Below the pieces are notes generated by a model that was not told the origin of the DNA, ran no database searches, and was given only the letters and a program-made list of their open reading frames with translations. This document shows, in pieces, positions 37,702 through 45,825 of a stretch of 64,000 bases of DNA. The position numbers were made by a program, and so were the translations under genes. Every line of letters starts with the position of its first letter. The stretch's first letter is position 1. The DNA comes from Flammeovirgaceae bacterium. GTDB lineage: Bacteria > Bacteroidota > Bacteroidia > Cytophagales > Cyclobacteriaceae. The DNA is taken from contig JAHEKQ010000001.1 of assembly GCA_024638265.1 (NCBI GenBank), positions 1 to 64,000 on the forward strand. Direction: 5' to 3'.

Positions 37702-39003
37702 TCATAAAGGGGTCGCGTATAGATCAAATTCAGTTGAGTCATCAATCCTCGCATTAACAAAATCACCAACGGGTAAGTTCTCACCGGAAAGGATCACCTC
37801 ATTGTCCACCTCGGGTGAATCGAACTCCGTTCTGCCAATATAATTTCCACCTTCTTTGCGATCTATCAAAACCCTGAAAGTATTTCCTATTTTCTGAGCA
37901 TTGATCTCTGCACTGATGGATTGTTGTACTTCCATGATTTCAGCAGCCCTCCGCTCTTTTTCTTCCTGGGGAATCGTGTCGGGCATGGTATACGCGTGTG
38001 TATCCTCCTCGTGTGAATAGGTAAATACCCCGAGACGGTCAAAGCGGTTTCTCTCAACAAAATCCAGTGTTTCTTTGAAATCCTTATCTGTTTCGCCAGG
38101 GTGTCCTGCGATCAAGGTCGTCCTGATAGCTATTCCGGGCACTTTTTCCCGTATAGATTTCAGCAAAGTCTCAGTTTTTTCACGAGAAATTCCCCGACGC
38201 ATAATCTTCAGCACTTCTGAGCTTCCCGTTTGCAGGGGAATATCGAGGTAGTTACAAATATTGGAACGCTCCCTCATCACTTCGAGGACATCCATCGGGA
38301 AACCAGTGGGAAAGGCATAATGCAGTCTCAACCATTCCACACCTTTCACATCGGATAAATGCCGGAGGAGATCTGCCAAATTTCGTTTCTTGTACAAATC
38401 AAGACCATAGAAAGTAGAATCCTGTGCGATGATCAATATCTCTTTGGCGCCTTTATTTACGAGTCCTTCAGTCTCTTTAACCAGTTCTTCAATAGGTTTT
38501 GAACGATGTTTCCCGCGCATAAGTGGGATGGCACAGAAAGAACAAGGCCTGTCGCATCCTTCAGAAATCTTTAGGTAAGCGTAATGGGAAGGTGTGAGGG
38601 CAAGCCGTTCCCCGACAAGCTCTTTCTTGTAGTCGGCTTTCATCCGATGAAGAATCCTGGCTACATCCCTGGTCCCGAAAAAGGCATCGACTTCCGGGAT
38701 CTCTGACTGGAGGTCATCTTTGTAGCGTTCAGAAAGGCAACCCGAAACATAGAGTTTCTGAATCACACCTTCCTCTTTGGCCCTTGCATAGCGAAGGATC
38801 GTATCGATACTCTCCTTTTTTGCGTTGTCTATAAATCCACAAGTATTTACCACCACGGTATGGGCATCCCGGTCATCTTCATGGACCACGTCGAAATTAT
38901 TTCCTTTGAGTTGGGTGTACAGGTCTTCGGAATCCACCAGGTTTTTGGCGCAACCCAGTGTGACTAGCGTAACTTTTTCAGGTCTGACTCTCTGTGTGTG
39001 CAT
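37702..39003 (-). CDS. rimO: Ribosomal protein uS12 methylthiotransferase
   Basis: A 433-aa radical-SAM methylthiotransferase that modifies the conserved Asp of ribosomal protein S12. The N-terminal domain holds the three auxiliary-cluster cysteines C18, C55 and C89. The radical-SAM cluster is C150-C154-C157 (EGCDRPCSFC). The C-terminal TRAM domain is present (VLIDRKEGGNYIGRTEFDSPEVD). ATG at 39003 with a -7 box 11 nt upstream. In many Bacteroidota rimO follows ftsY; here it heads a bshC operon instead. Confidence 0.96.
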   Translation of the reverse strand: MHTQRVRPEKVTLVTLGCAKNLVDSEDLYTQLKGNNFDVVHEDDRDAHTVVVNTCGFIDNAKKESIDTILRYARAKEEGVIQKLYVSGCLSERYKDDLQSEIPEVDAFFGTRDVARILHRMKADYKKELVGERLALTPSHYAYLKISEGCDRPCSFCAIPLMRGKHRSKPIEELVKETEGLVNKGAKEILIIAQDSTFYGLDLYKKRNLADLLRHLSDVKGVEWLRLHYAFPTGFPMDVLEVMRERSNICNYLDIPLQTGSSEVLKIMRRGISREKTETLLKSIREKVPGIAIRTTLIAGHPGETDKDFKETLDFVERNRFDRLGVFTYSHEEDTHAYTMPDTIPQEEKERRAAEIMEVQQSISAEINAQKIGNTFRVLIDRKEGGNYIGRTEFDSPEVDNEVILSGENLPVGDFVNARIDDSTEFDLYATPL

Positions 39004-39014
39004 AAATACAGGCG

Positions 39015-39022
39015 CAAAATTA
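39015..39022 (-). promoter_or_regulatory. -7 box for rimO
   Basis: The minus strand reads TAATTTTG (TAnnTTTG), ending 11 nt before the rimO ATG. No -33 box at standard spacing. Confidence 0.4.
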
Positions 39023-39080
39023 GGGATAATAATTCGCGCCTGCGTACCAATTGTGGAATATTTAAGAGGGAGGAGTTATG

Positions 39081-39088
39081 TATATTTG
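39081..39088 (+). promoter_or_regulatory. -7 box abutting the DUF6452 start codon
   Basis: TATATTTG (TAnnTTTG) ends 4 nt before the ATG at 39093. This favours 39093 over the in-frame ATG at 39078, which lies upstream of the box. Confidence 0.45.
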
Positions 39089-39092
39089 CGCG

Positions 39093-39518
39093 ATGCGTAC
39101 CCTATGTCTAGTCATTTTTTGCATACTTGGAGTCTCCTGCCTTGACCAACCCCCTTGCCTCGATTCACAAAATAATCGAATTGAAATTTCTTTCAAATCC
39201 ATCGATGACAATACGGATAAAACCATAACAGTTGATTCCGTCTACGTGAGTAACCCATTATTCATCGTGGAGAAAAATATTGATATCGCCGGCACAGAAA
39301 TACCCCTTTATCCTGACATGAATGAAGTTCTCATCATAATAGAGTCGGCCTCTCTCCAGGACAGTATCAAATTACAATATGAAGCCAGGCCAAAACTGTA
39401 TTCCCGCGAATGTGATGTTGAAATGATCTTTAATGAATTTAGCCTGGAATATACCACAGCTGATTCTATCAGGCTTAATCTTGAACTAATCCCTCCTCAA
39501 ATTGAGATTGTTTTTTAG
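39093..39518 (+). CDS. DUF6452-like lipoprotein
   Basis: A 141-aa protein starting at 39093 (MRTLCLVIFCILGVSC, a lipobox). The rest is beta-rich, without an enzyme motif (IEISFKSID, VDSVYVSN, EVLIIIESAS). Size, lipobox and the following DUF6048-like gene fit the DUF6452 family of Bacteroidota, which typically pairs with DUF6048. Function unknown; likely envelope. Its end overlaps the next gene by 17 nt. Confidence 0.8.
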   Translation: MRTLCLVIFCILGVSCLDQPPCLDSQNNRIEISFKSIDDNTDKTITVDSVYVSNPLFIVEKNIDIAGTEIPLYPDMNEVLIIIESASLQDSIKLQYEARPKLYSRECDVEMIFNEFSLEYTTADSIRLNLELIPPQIEIVF

Positions 39519-40155
39519 TATCATATTGCTAATAGTATCCGCGCCACTTATGGCACAGAACGATACGGTCAGGATAGAATTCAGGAGTATAAGGCTGGGT
39601 ATTGACGGATTCGGGCTCATTCGATCGGCGGTCACTCCCGGGCTATCCACCATTGAATTCAACGGGGAATTGGATATGACCAAATATATTTTAGCTGTGG
39701 ATTTAGGCAGGTTTTCACAGGAAATAGATAGTCTTCCCCGGTATAACTATGACATCACCGGCAATTACTTCAGAATTGGTCTGGATGCTAATTTCATACC
39801 GAAAGACCGGGATGGAAGTATTATCGCATTTGGTGTCCGATACGGCCGAGCGGGATTCGATGACCGGATTGACTATGATTACAGTGATTCCGATCTCGGT
39901 ACCTTCAGCGGAATGACAGCCTTCAACAATGACGCAAGCGCATCATGGCTCGAAGCCCACGTCGGGATGAAGGCCAGGGTATACAAAGGGATTTGGCTGG
40001 GTTACCGGGCAAGCTATAAATTTGGACTCAACATTAAATCCTCAGAATTTGAACCATTCATCATACCCGGATATGGCCCGGGAGAGACCAATACGGATTC
40101 GGATACCACCTGGGGTTTCAACTATTACATATTAATAGGGCTTGGCAAGAATTGA
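39502..40155 (+). CDS. DUF6048-like outer-membrane protein
   Basis: A 217-aa protein with a TTG start at 39502 overlapping the DUF6452 gene and a signal peptide (LLIVSAPLMAQ). Barrel-like strands are visible (YILAVDLGRF, NYFRIGLDANFIP, IIAFGVRYGRAGF, WLEAHVGMKARVY, WGFNYYILIGLGKN). It matches the DUF6048 build and partner context. Function unknown; probably an outer-membrane barrel working with the lipoprotein. Confidence 0.82.
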   Translation: MRLFFSIILLIVSAPLMAQNDTVRIEFRSIRLGIDGFGLIRSAVTPGLSTIEFNGELDMTKYILAVDLGRFSQEIDSLPRYNYDITGNYFRIGLDANFIPKDRDGSIIAFGVRYGRAGFDDRIDYDYSDSDLGTFSGMTAFNNDASASWLEAHVGMKARVYKGIWLGYRASYKFGLNIKSSEFEPFIIPGYGPGETNTDSDTTWGFNYYILIGLGKN

Positions 40156-40162
40156 TTACTGA

Positions 40163-42397
40163 TCAGTCTTTGGAAATCTTATCCCTGAACCTGAAATAGC
40201 TGTAAGAAATAGCCAGTAGCAACAATCCAAGCACAATAAAAATAATAGTCTTTGACAACACCGGGATATCCGCTATGTCATACAGGAATAATTTTACAAG
40301 AGTGATACCAAAAAGCCCGATCCCTGCCAGGCGAATATATTTCTGGCGGGTCTTAATACCATAAATTACCACGACCACCGCATAGATTCCCCAGGTGATA
40401 CTTAGCCCCAACTTATACGAATTATCGTATCCCAGCATATCCATCCAGTGGATCACTTCAGAACTCAGAATCCAAACCCCGATTGTGTTGAGAATAAGAG
40501 TCTGCAGTTGCTTACTGCTTATCATATTGTATTTGGATCGGAAGGAACGGTACAACAGGTAAACCGTTGGAAGAATGATGATGAATACCAAATATCTTTG
40601 GTAAATGTATACCCAATCCGCATAATAGAGGGACTGATCATCGAGGAACCAGCCTCGGAAGGTGCCAAGAATTTCCAGTGTTGTGGTTAGAAAAATAAAT
40701 AGGGACAGGAGAACCCCGCCCTGGAGTATTTTTCCAAAGGTCTCATGAAACAAGAAACGGTCATTGATTAAGAGACAACCGGCCAGGTACGTACTCACAG
40801 ACAATACAAATGTCACTGATCTCGCTGAGTATACCTGGGGCTGAAATTCGTAGGTAATCCCGGGAATATCAAATAGTCTGCTTATCTCCACATAGAACAG
40901 CGCAAAGCCCGCAATAAAAGCAATTGCCGGTATTACGATCTTCATCAGGTCATTTCCACCCTTTATCCTGGATAATTCAATGGGGGTTTTCCAAATCAAC
41001 CAGAGGACATAAAGAATGGTACCCGTATATATAATTGATATAAGAAAATGAACATTCAGGAAGGGGGATACTTCCGAACCCCCGGTTTCCCACCAATCGA
41101 TCATCAGGCTAAAGAATGAGAGGACTATTACCGGGTATGCAATGAGCTCATAAAACCATTGATTTCTAGTCCGTGCGACATGAATGAGTACCGCTCCCAT
41201 TCCAATCCATGTCAAGGTCACCCATCCCCCATCCAACTGGATTGGAACTGTCAATACCGTGAATACGGCGGCAAGCCCCACAACGAGGCGATATACAGCG
41301 ATATCATATTCACTTCTCGACCTGATAAGTAAGGTAACAACAAAGTGAGCAGCAGCATTTGCAAGAGTAAATATCCCTGTTCCATACGGTGATTCCCTGG
41401 AATCAAATAGCGCATAGCCAACTGCAAAAAATACAAAGGCGTTTACAAGGATCAGAAAAACATCGGGCAGGTAGAACTTATCCGACCTGACAAGTTTGTA
41501 CCCGAGAAAGGTGAGGTAGAAGATTAGAAAAAACCCCAACGCAAAGTACAACCCTGTTGTAAACTCAGGCTCATCAAAAGTATTAAAAAACCAGGCCAGG
41601 TAAATGCCCCATGTAAATACAAATGATCCATAGTAGAGCCATTTCCAGTACTGGCTCAGGGATATGATCAAAATTCCCAGGTTGATGATCAGTACATAAG
41701 TAAATAACCCGGCGGCGTTGCCGGAATCATCGCTGAGGAGGAATGGTACTGCATAGGCACCCACCATCCCGAAAAGGGCAATGGATTGTTCCTTGTACTT
41801 CGCTGCGGCAAAAACCGCTCCTGCGGTGTAGCCAATCATCAGGACAAATGAGGCCGCTCTTGGGATGAAGGAATAATAGCTATACGCGGCGAAAGTGATG
41901 AAATAAAATATGGCAATGGCACCCCCCAATAAGACGGCCGAATAGGCCGGATATTTTTTCTTGAGTCTTAGGGCAATGAACCCCAAAGCAGCACCTAAAA
42001 TATAGCCTGAGATGATCCTTACTATCGGACTGAGTAAATCATTGTCGATTGCATACTTGGCGCCGAAACCAACTCCAATGACTGTAATTACTATGCCCAC
42101 TTTGCTGATCAGGTTCTCACCAATCCATTTTTCGAAATCTGATTTAATTATTGGTTTTCGGTAAGTTGGTGCAGGAGGTTTAGCAGAGAGAGGCTTTGCT
42201 TCTTGTGTTACAATCTGCTCCGGTTGCACAACAGCGGGTTTTTCAGGCTCCGATTTTACTTCAGCTACATCACCTGATGTCATCCGGCTCAGTTGCTCCC
42301 TCATGTAGGTAAGCTCCTTGCTAATGTTTTCCTGTTTTTTAGACAGGTCGTCAATCCTGGCGAGAAGACCCTTAATTATTTCCTTATCAGAAGACAC
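40163..42397 (-). CDS. DUF2339 polytopic membrane protein
   Basis: A 744-aa protein. The N-terminal about 75 residues are charged and coiled-coil-like (DDLSKKQENISKELTYMREQL), then a Pro-rich linker leads into about twenty membrane segments covering the rest. This layout, with FEKWIGENLISKVGIVITVIG at the junction, is DUF2339. Function unknown. GTG start shares one base with the stop of the S9 peptidase gene upstream. Confidence 0.9.
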   Translation of the reverse strand: MSSDKEIIKGLLARIDDLSKKQENISKELTYMREQLSRMTSGDVAEVKSEPEKPAVVQPEQIVTQEAKPLSAKPPAPTYRKPIIKSDFEKWIGENLISKVGIVITVIGVGFGAKYAIDNDLLSPIVRIISGYILGAALGFIALRLKKKYPAYSAVLLGGAIAIFYFITFAAYSYYSFIPRAASFVLMIGYTAGAVFAAAKYKEQSIALFGMVGAYAVPFLLSDDSGNAAGLFTYVLIINLGILIISLSQYWKWLYYGSFVFTWGIYLAWFFNTFDEPEFTTGLYFALGFFLIFYLTFLGYKLVRSDKFYLPDVFLILVNAFVFFAVGYALFDSRESPYGTGIFTLANAAAHFVVTLLIRSRSEYDIAVYRLVVGLAAVFTVLTVPIQLDGGWVTLTWIGMGAVLIHVARTRNQWFYELIAYPVIVLSFFSLMIDWWETGGSEVSPFLNVHFLISIIYTGTILYVLWLIWKTPIELSRIKGGNDLMKIVIPAIAFIAGFALFYVEISRLFDIPGITYEFQPQVYSARSVTFVLSVSTYLAGCLLINDRFLFHETFGKILQGGVLLSLFIFLTTTLEILGTFRGWFLDDQSLYYADWVYIYQRYLVFIIILPTVYLLYRSFRSKYNMISSKQLQTLILNTIGVWILSSEVIHWMDMLGYDNSYKLGLSITWGIYAVVVVIYGIKTRQKYIRLAGIGLFGITLVKLFLYDIADIPVLSKTIIFIVLGLLLLAISYSYFRFRDKISKD

Positions 42398-44487
42398 TAT
42401 TTCAGCTTTCTGATGAAATACTCCGAAACTGCTTTATTAACTTCCATCTGGTTCGAATGGGTCATAAAATGATGTGTGTCATCCACAATCACAAGCGTTT
42501 CCAAATCAACCCCCTTTTGTTCCAGCCGCCTGACAAGATCAGTACTCTGCGAAAACTGTACGTTTCGGTCATCATCCCCATGGATAATCAGTACCGGGGA
42601 TGTCCATGTATTCACACTGGAAACCGGGGACGATTCCCAGGCTACTTTAAGGGCAAGTTCCCGATCCGGTGCCGCATCATAGCTGTCGGGAATGAGATAA
42701 TTATCCACCCGCCCCTCAGTACGGTCGTGTACTCCATGTATGTCTACACCACAGGCAAACAGTTCCGAATCCCTTCCCAAGGCCATGGCAGTAAGATACC
42801 CCCCGTACGACCCTCCATAGACTCCAATTCTCTCTGGGTCAACAAAGTCTTGTTTGGCTAGCCACTGTCCTGCTGCCTTAATATCCTTGTATTCTGACGC
42901 ACCCCTTGTACCCCCGTCAACAGGCCGGTGAAACTCATAACCGTACCCTATGCCCAGCCTGTAGTTTACCGACAACACAACAAATCCCTGGCTTGCCAGG
43001 TGTTGATTCATGGCATAAGCGTTGGAGTAGTATGAACTATAATGCCAGCCGAGAAGCATCTGTCTGGGAGGTCCTCCATGAATATAGATTATAGCCGGCT
43101 TTTTCTTTTCACCTCCCTTTTGACTGAAGAGTGTTGCATGTATCCCTACTCCATCTTCAGAGTTAAATATTACCTGTGTAGGTTCAACCAGTTTCTTCTC
43201 CGGGAATTTATCGGGAATCCGGTCCATAGCCAGCCACTTGATCTTCTTTGATTCAACATTCATAATTGCTGGCATGGGAGGCCTTTTAGCGGTAGCGCCG
43301 ACAAAGAAGATATGATTTCCGTCACCGGTAAAATGCGGGAACCACTCAAGCCCCTTACCGGGGGTAAGAACCTCCATGTCCGCCTTGTCCACCGAAACTT
43401 TAACGATATGTCTACGGTCAATATCCAGATCATCAGGACCGGTGTTGCCCGAAAATAAAAGCTGCCTACCATCAGCACTTATGGATATGTATTCCGCCAT
43501 AAAATTTCCCGGTGTCAATAAAAGAGGATTGCCCCCCTTTTCAGGGACAGAATAAATATGAGGCCAGCCATCTTCGTACGACAGGTAGACAATTCTCTCG
43601 GCTCCCCAATGCAGGTTAGTTCTACCGTGTGTCGTTGGGAGAGAACCTCGAATAGTTTTCGGTGCTTCATAGACGACAGTAGCAGGATTATCATTCAATT
43701 CAGCCGTCATGATCTTCCACGGATTATGTCGGGCTGCCAGGATGGAATCGGCCACACCACCGGATCCGGGCCGACGGATAAATGCGAGCCGGGTCCCATC
43801 CGGTGACCACCTGGGTGAGTAATCTCGCTTGAATGATGGGGCTATCCATTTAATTGGAGTATTGCCGTCTGTATATACACCTATAAAGGAATGGCCTCCT
43901 CTGGAAGAAACGAAAGCCAATTGTCCATTTGATGACCACCTCGGCGAATAGTTGTTTCCCCTGGCTGAGAAAAGCTGGCTGGCTGAGGAACTTCCGTCGA
44001 TAGGCACTGACCAAATCTGGCCACCCTTGACCAAAGCTACAGTTTTACTATCGCTGGAAATTGCAGGGCTTTCACCCTCCGCAAGAGGCTTGGGCTGGCC
44101 ACCGGAAAATGGTATACTCCATATCCTGACTTTCTCAGGATTGGGATCAAAGGTGGGATTGACAATTCCCGCGTCATTCCAATTGGAACCAAAGTCACCT
44201 CCCCGGATATAAACCAACCACTTCCCGTCAGGCGAGATACTTACACTACTCAATTCCTGTCCCCTGTCTTCATCATACCTGGTTAATTTTCTCGCTTCGA
44301 AGTCGGGACCTTCAGCGACATAAATATTCCTCTTACCCTCTTCATTAAAGGCCCAGGCAACACGATTGCCGGTAGCACTTACGGCCGTTTGATTAGGGAA
44401 CGGATAGGATTTAATATCATCTAGGCTGACTTGGCCCAGTGAGTACATCCATGAAACAGAAAAAAGGCAGATCAATAGCGTTCTCAT
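42397..44487 (-). CDS. Exported S9-family (prolyl oligopeptidase-type) peptidase
   Basis: A 696-aa serine peptidase with a signal peptide (SWMYSLGQ). An N-terminal TolB-like beta-propeller (about 30-400) has WSIPFSGGQPK and PRWSPDGTRLAF repeats. The alpha/beta-hydrolase domain has Ser560 in GGSYGGY, Asp in HGDDDRN and His in DDTHHFM. The family releases dipeptides or acyl-amino acids from peptides. Likely periplasmic. The DUF2339 gene follows with a one-base overlap. Confidence 0.95.
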   Translation of the reverse strand: MRTLLICLFSVSWMYSLGQVSLDDIKSYPFPNQTAVSATGNRVAWAFNEEGKRNIYVAEGPDFEARKLTRYDEDRGQELSSVSISPDGKWLVYIRGGDFGSNWNDAGIVNPTFDPNPEKVRIWSIPFSGGQPKPLAEGESPAISSDSKTVALVKGGQIWSVPIDGSSSASQLFSARGNNYSPRWSSNGQLAFVSSRGGHSFIGVYTDGNTPIKWIAPSFKRDYSPRWSPDGTRLAFIRRPGSGGVADSILAARHNPWKIMTAELNDNPATVVYEAPKTIRGSLPTTHGRTNLHWGAERIVYLSYEDGWPHIYSVPEKGGNPLLLTPGNFMAEYISISADGRQLLFSGNTGPDDLDIDRRHIVKVSVDKADMEVLTPGKGLEWFPHFTGDGNHIFFVGATAKRPPMPAIMNVESKKIKWLAMDRIPDKFPEKKLVEPTQVIFNSEDGVGIHATLFSQKGGEKKKPAIIYIHGGPPRQMLLGWHYSSYYSNAYAMNQHLASQGFVVLSVNYRLGIGYGYEFHRPVDGGTRGASEYKDIKAAGQWLAKQDFVDPERIGVYGGSYGGYLTAMALGRDSELFACGVDIHGVHDRTEGRVDNYLIPDSYDAAPDRELALKVAWESSPVSSVNTWTSPVLIIHGDDDRNVQFSQSTDLVRRLEQKGVDLETLVIVDDTHHFMTHSNQMEVNKAVSEYFIRKLK

Positions 44488-44608
44488 TTGACAAAAATTT
44501 TATGAGAATAAGGTACTAACTAAACTATATTTATCCGAACCGATCATCAAATCCACTCAACAAGTTCGCTCCTGCCACCGTAAGCAATAAGTCCGTGAAA
44601 AAGTTCTA

Positions 44609-44627
44609 TACCTAAATAAATTAGGTA
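44609..44627. promoter_or_regulatory. Inverted repeat, candidate PadR operator
   Basis: TACCTAA-ATAAA-TTAGGTA is a perfect 7-bp inverted repeat with a 5-bp centre, 63 bp ahead of the PadR ATG in the 202-bp divergent gap. PadR regulators usually repress their own promoters through such dyads. Assignment is by position and symmetry only. Confidence 0.5.
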
Positions 44628-44689
44628 TTTAAGTTGACAATTCGGTGTCATCGATTTTATTACCTATATTGTCTATATATATAATTTGC

Positions 44690-45019
44690 ATGAATAACAA
44701 AGATCTAATCAGGGGTGCGCTAAAGCCGATTATCCTAACCGCTGTTAAAGAGCATGGACGTTTATACGGGTATGAGATTGCCCGGTGGGTCAGTCAAAAG
44801 ACCGATAGTCAGATCACTTTGACCGATGGTGCATTGTATCCTATGCTCCACAAATTAGAAGTTGAGGGGCTGATGACGGTAGAAAGTGAATCGGTAAATG
44901 GCAGGACCCGTAAATATTACAGCCTCACTGAGGAGGGTATAACGCAGAGTGGAATGATGGTAGATGAATTGCTGATCTTTATGAGGGCTATTGTACTTCT
45001 ATTACGTTCACCGGTTTGA
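44690..45019 (+). CDS. PadR-family transcriptional regulator
   Basis: A 109-aa PadR protein from the ATG at 44690; a 15-codon hydrophobic extension to 44645 is in frame but does not fit the family. The winged helix shows LIRGALKPIILTAVKEHGRLYGYEIA, TLTDGALYPMLHKLEVEGL and RTRKYYSLTEEG. It is short, with a single C-terminal dimer helix. PadR proteins are mostly repressors that respond to small molecules or phenolics. Five nucleotides separate it from the ALDC-like lipoprotein gene, so the regulator probably controls that gene. Confidence 0.93.
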   Translation: MNNKDLIRGALKPIILTAVKEHGRLYGYEIARWVSQKTDSQITLTDGALYPMLHKLEVEGLMTVESESVNGRTRKYYSLTEEGITQSGMMVDELLIFMRAIVLLLRSPV

Positions 45020-45024
45020 TCACA

Positions 45025-45732
45025 ATGCCACGTCGAATTACTCATCTAACAATACTTGCCCTCTTACTGCTGGTCAATTCATGCACACGCAATGTGTCCA
45101 AGGAAGTTCTGGTTTCGGGAATGATGAGAGACGTAATGTGGAATGGAGACTTGGAAGGGAAAATATTACTTGATAGCCTGGACAAGAAAAATCTATATGG
45201 ATTGGGTCCGCTGGAATATCTCCGTGGAGAGATCATGGTTCTGAATGGGACGACCTATGTTTCAACCGTTGATGCTGACTCTTCTATGGTTGTCAGCATT
45301 GATGAGAATGTCAAAGCACCGTTTTTCGTATATGCCTATAATTCTGCCTGGGAGGAGTTAGTAATTCCCGGTCCGATTGAAAATATCAAGGAGTTTGAAA
45401 AAGCATTTAATGCTATGGTGGGTGAGGGCAAAGAGCCTTTCGTATTCCGGATCGATAGGATAGTTGATGATGTGAGAATCCATACCCAGAACCTGGCCCC
45501 CGGAACAAAGGTAAGCTCACCGGATGAAGCACACAGTGGGCAGCAAAATTTCCGATTAACTGATACAGAGGTAAGTATCGTGGGATTCTATTCGACCAGG
45601 CACAAGGGAATATTCACCCATCACGATTCCAATATGCATATGCATCTTATCGATTCAGAAAGAGAGCATATGGGGCATCTCGATGACATTTCCACGACTC
45701 AGGATCTAACTATAAGAATACAGGTGCGCTGA
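45025..45732 (+). CDS. Acetolactate decarboxylase-like lipoprotein
   Basis: A 235-aa protein with an N-terminal lipobox (LLVNSC), so it should be exported and lipid-anchored. The body aligns with alpha-acetolactate decarboxylase: GDLEGKIL, YLRGEIMVLNG (Glu equivalent to the active-site Glu of GELIVLDG), FVFRIDR (active-site Arg), and H205-x-H207-x10-H218, whose spacing of 2 and 11 equals the known Zn ligands. The C-terminus stops 17 residues after H218, so the tail that carries a further active-site Glu in Brevibacillus ALDC appears absent. Chemistry may therefore differ. No acetolactate synthase gene is close. Co-transcribed with PadR. Confidence 0.82.
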   Translation: MPRRITHLTILALLLLVNSCTRNVSKEVLVSGMMRDVMWNGDLEGKILLDSLDKKNLYGLGPLEYLRGEIMVLNGTTYVSTVDADSSMVVSIDENVKAPFFVYAYNSAWEELVIPGPIENIKEFEKAFNAMVGEGKEPFVFRIDRIVDDVRIHTQNLAPGTKVSSPDEAHSGQQNFRLTDTEVSIVGFYSTRHKGIFTHHDSNMHMHLIDSEREHMGHLDDISTTQDLTIRIQVR

Positions 45733-45825
45733 AGCTGCTGTAATTCATCTTGCTGATGATCCTCATTTTGCTTTAATTGGGCAAGTTTCATGACCTATCC
45801 CCACAACAAAATTATTGATCACCCC

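Noticed and set aside
44645-44689. Upstream ATG for the PadR gene giving a hydrophobic N-terminus
   Set aside because: PadR proteins start near the MNNKDL position; the extension crosses likely promoter sequence.
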